From Caprimulgus europaeus (lineage: Eukaryota > Chordata > Aves > Caprimulgiformes > Caprimulgidae): a DNA stretch of 64,000 nt. This document shows, piece after piece, positions 61,170 to 64,000 of the stretch (its first letter is position 1; the number at the start of each line of letters is the position of its first letter). The DNA lies in the NCBI GenBank assembly GCA_907165065.1, contig OU015525.1, positions 53,143,537-53,207,536 of the forward strand, written 5' to 3'. The notes below the pieces were generated by a model that saw only the letters and a program-made list of their open reading frames with translations, was not told where the DNA came from and made no database searches. The translations under genes were made by a program, and so were the position numbers.

Positions 61170-61400
61170 TTTCCTTTTGCTAGTTATCTGTCTTCAAGAC
61201 CACAGTCTAATTTGTATTTTTCTACTTTCTTCTCAAAACTGTTTTGTGGAATCTCATCAAATATATTGCTGAAGTCAAGTATACTTCAGTCCACTTGCAT
61301 TGTATCCACAAATCCTGTTGATATCTCTGAAATAGATTAATTTGAGCTGACCAGCTTTGGTTTTTGACAAGTGCACATAGTATTAGCCAAGGTACTTAAA
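61170..61400 (-). mobile_element. Ancient CR1/L3-type LINE ORF2 fragment
   Basis: On the plus strand it reads 'tttgtggaatctcatcaaatatattgctgaagtcaagtatactt', then 'tccacttgcattgtatccacaaatcctg', 'gaaatagattaatttgagctgacc' and 'tttgacaagtgcac'. This is the antisense of the CR1/L3 ORF2 region that usually reads 'aatgccttgctgaagtc.aggtatact.catccac'. It covers a part of ORF2 upstream of the catalytic FADD box. It is as decayed as the 17005 remnant but represents a separate insertion. Confidence 0.6.
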
Positions 61401-63693
61401 CTATCTATCTATCTGCTTTATTAATCAGCTCATCTTGTTGTTGAGACTCAGTTTTTCAGTTTCAAATTTCCCAAGTTTTTCTATATTGTCATATTCACTT
61501 TAAACCTGAAACACTATGTCATGCAGATTTGTCATGCCATCAAACCAGCCTTCACAAATCCTGTGTACTAGTTAAAGATGTGTTTCAAATCATATGCATT
61601 TGAGTCTAAAGGTTATTACTATTATCAATAACTTCTCATTTATAGGAAGAAATCAACAGTTTATTTCTTAATAACCACATCTCAAATTACTTTGCAGCTC
61701 ACACGGCTTCCCTTACTCTAGTTTCCACAACTGGGTTTTGCAGAGAGAAACACAGCTGAACTGTACTCAGCTTTGTTAGAGAAGAAGTGCTCTCCTCCTT
61801 TTCTTAGATCCAGTGTTTCCCTGTGAGTCCACCAAGTACATAAGGCCTAATTTGGTCCATTTTATGCAAAACAAAAGAAAAGAGATTGAAATGACTGTAC
61901 AGTCCTAGCTATCCAGAAGGCAAATCAGCTGGAGACAGAGCAGGGTAACAGTATGCCAGCTTCTGAGCCCAATTCAGTCTGACAATGAATCCCTGTGGGA
62001 CCGGAGGAGTCTGTCACATGTAATGATATACAGCTATTGGCAGTAGAGGTAGCTTTAAGGTGCCTCCTGCCTTCCTAGTAACAGCAGGCTCGTTGCTGAA
62101 AGCACTGAGAATTTTATGCATTAGCTGTTATGTAAAATTCAGATGATAAGTTAGCAAAGCCAGCAGTCACATTAATTTGGTTTGTAACTAGAAGATTCTG
62201 CATAGTTTTGCATGCAGAAGTGTTAGAAAAATAGTTTTGGGTTTTTTTTTTTAATATTGTTAAGATTGATTAAAGTTTTGGTTTCTGATTCTGATTATGA
62301 TGTGTCATAGCAATTAAATGCAAAGTAAGGATACATAAATCATATGCTACAAGAAGCATGTCTCTAAGATAGACATCACATGTCAGTGCAAAGATTTGGA
62401 GACAGGCAAATCAGCTATCAACCATGCTAATTACAATGGTCTCTGAAAAATGAGACCATCACCTAAAATAGGGCAATGTAAGCTGTAGTTAAATAAATAG
62501 CATAATTATTTGTTTGTAGATAAACCATTTTAATTCATTTTGAGATCGGTCCAAAAAAGACTTGAGCTCTGTCCTACTGCTTATGTCTAAATGCTTAGAA
62601 GACCTAAGATCAGAAGTTGTTTTCATTTTTTTTCCTAAATCAATATATGCTTCTTCCTCAATCAAGGTTGAACATGGCTCATCTAGTTTATAAAAGATAA
62701 ATTTATTAAACATAGCTAGCTATCTATGCTGCAGTGAAAAGATAACAAACCCAGAGGTTAGCACAATCCCATCTAATAAAATAAAACCTTCTTTTTATCC
62801 ATCTTTGTCCAAAAGTTGTATTTAATAACTATGCTTTTCATGCTGCCACAAAGTGTTTATGGTAGTAGGAAAAAGTTGGCTTAAGTACAAATAATATTAG
62901 TAAAAGGCACTGTTTGGAGGACTTCAGTGTTTGTTTAGTCCTAAAACTGATTTTTGGCAACTTTAAATTCCAGCACGCAAAAATGTCCATGATAATTCTG
63001 CAAAATGGCTACCACTGGTCTTCACTGATTGGACAGACCACGATCCCAAGTCCACTGGACTTAGGAGGGAGGCTTGCCATGGTCTTGGAGTACCAGTGCA
63101 AGCCACTGGGGTGATCCCACTCCCACTAGGTTAAGTAGTGAATCTTTCACTGACTTCAAGGTCTAATATCGAGTCTTGTTCATGTGTGCACATGACTTGA
63201 TCACAAGTTGTGAGAACCAGGATTGTTTTAAACACTGCCATGAGTAAGCACTTGTCCAGCTAAGAGAGTCCATGGACATTTTGTGCTGTGGAGAAAAAAG
63301 ACAAAGAAAAAGTGAGCACAACTATATTGAGAGAGGATAGCAACTGCTAATATCCAGAGTGATAGAAAAGTAGCTGGATGTTACTAATGACTTAATTTCT
63401 CTCCTGCCCTGGCCTGAAACAGGAGATTTCAACCTCAGCTCAGAGGAGGCGAGGCAAAGGAGAAAATAGAAACCAAAATATCAGTGTGAATATGAAATAT
63501 CAAAGAAAAAAATAGATATAGATAAATATGTGAGTACTGTAATTGCCTAGTGCAAATACACATGTGTTAACTTATTTCAATTCATAGATTGTCTTTCATC
63601 ATTTTATAGAAAAAAATTTACTATGCTGTAAACCCCTCAATAAAAAATATTAATCCTAACCTATTAAAAGCCAATTGCTAAAATTAGTCAGAA
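61401..63693. other. Non-coding stretch, weak exon-like frame inside
   Basis: On the minus strand 62489-62713 is an open frame of 74 codons. It is preceded within it by an acceptor-like ctttataaactag at about 62682-62694, but there is no good donor or other support. The rest shows nothing recognisable. If the terminal exon at 63694 is real, part of this interval would be its 3' UTR. Confidence 0.35.
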
Positions 63694-63899
63694 TTAAAGT
63701 AGTTCATCTTCCTTCTGCCTGCCCTCCTTTTCGCAGCCTTCCTTCTTCAACAAACTGGTTAAAATCCTGTGGCTCATTTCATTCTGAATTTCCTTTCCAA
63801 CAGATGAATGATCTTCTTTTGATGGCACTTTTTTAATCACCTTCCGAACAAGATTATGAACAACCTTTCTAGAATAAGTGGGATAACCTGAGTCAGTTT
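63694..63899 (-). CDS. Candidate terminal coding exon of a gene beyond the right edge
   Basis: Minus strand. An acceptor-like sequence (cttgcatttgtggtatggttttgcag) ends at 63900, and the frame runs open for 68 codons to a TAA at 63694-63696. It begins inside a codon (one base from an upstream exon). In-frame stops lie upstream of the acceptor, so the frame depends on splicing. The product is basic and Lys/Glu-rich, with 'YSRKVVHNLVRKVIKKVPS' and a charged C-terminus ending 'KEDELL'. Helical or coiled structure is plausible. I do not recognise the family. If real, the gene lies at higher coordinates outside the window. Chance cannot be excluded in A-rich DNA. Confidence 0.27.
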
Positions 63900-64000
63900 C
63901 TGCAAAACCATACCACAAATGCAAGGGAAGTTTTCACAGACGGGCAGTTATGTCATCGCACATGCAACTGGTTGATGACTGGGGAAGGGACTCATGGCTC

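Noticed and set aside
62489-62694. Minus-strand exon-like frame after a ctag acceptor
   Set aside because: No usable donor and no continuation. It sits downstream of a frame that already ends in a stop, so it does not fit a single gene model.
1-64000. CRISPR arrays, operons, phage or plasmid features, tRNA and rRNA genes
   Set aside because: None seen. The repeat content is that of a bird nuclear genome.

Overview
The window looks like non-coding DNA from a bird chromosome. Its most diagnostic content is a set of CR1 LINE retrotransposon copies. Their 3' ends carry the avian CR1 signature: a 'ggactagatgatct...tcccttccaa' block followed by short gattctgtgatt or gattctatgatt repeats. They are 5'-truncated and lie in both orientations. 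Outside the repeats the sequence is AT-rich, rich in homopolymer runs, and free of any long multi-exon coding signal. I see no bacterial or phage gene organisation, no tRNA or rRNA, and no CRISPR array. I cannot name the species.

Layout, left to right. 1-6.3 kb: near-featureless AT-rich DNA with one CR1 tail (834-892) and a (TTTA)14 microsatellite (4267-4322). 6.28-7.11 kb: a CR1 3' portion on the plus strand. 8.4-9.2 kb: a T27 tract and a short CR1 tail. 12.4-13.5 kb: an isolated GC-rich island containing an unclassified repeat. A second copy lies at 33.06-33.26 kb in the same orientation. 17.0-18.1 kb: a very old CR1/L3-type LINE on the minus strand. 21.76-21.95 and 25.07-25.19 kb: two more minus-strand CR1 fragments. 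28.18-28.53 kb: a solo retroviral LTR with intact ends and an exact 6-bp target duplication. 29.89-30.80 kb: the longest recent CR1 copy, minus strand, still showing the FADD reverse-transcriptase motif. 34.61-34.89 kb: a CR1 tail on the minus strand. 40.5-41.8 kb: an old sauropsid-type repeat, an open exon-like frame behind a good splice acceptor, and a MIR-type SINE. 47.3-47.9 kb: a decayed coding-like stretch and an (AT)n microsatellite. 54.08-54.78 kb: a CR1 copy on the plus strand. 55.6-57.9 kb: remnants of old SINE-like and palindromic elements. 59.5 kb: a 16-bp tandem repeat. 61.2-61.4 kb: another very old CR1/L3 fragment. 63.7-63.9 kb: a possible terminal coding exon on the minus strand whose gene would lie beyond the right edge.

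The window therefore reads as an intergenic or large-intron region in which several ages of transposable elements can be told apart: MIR and L3-like relics, mid-age CR1, younger CR1 tails that nearly match each other, and one ERV LTR. No set of genes works together here, and I found no convincing undescribed biological system. The items most worth following up are the paired GC-rich repeat, the LTR, and the two exon candidates.
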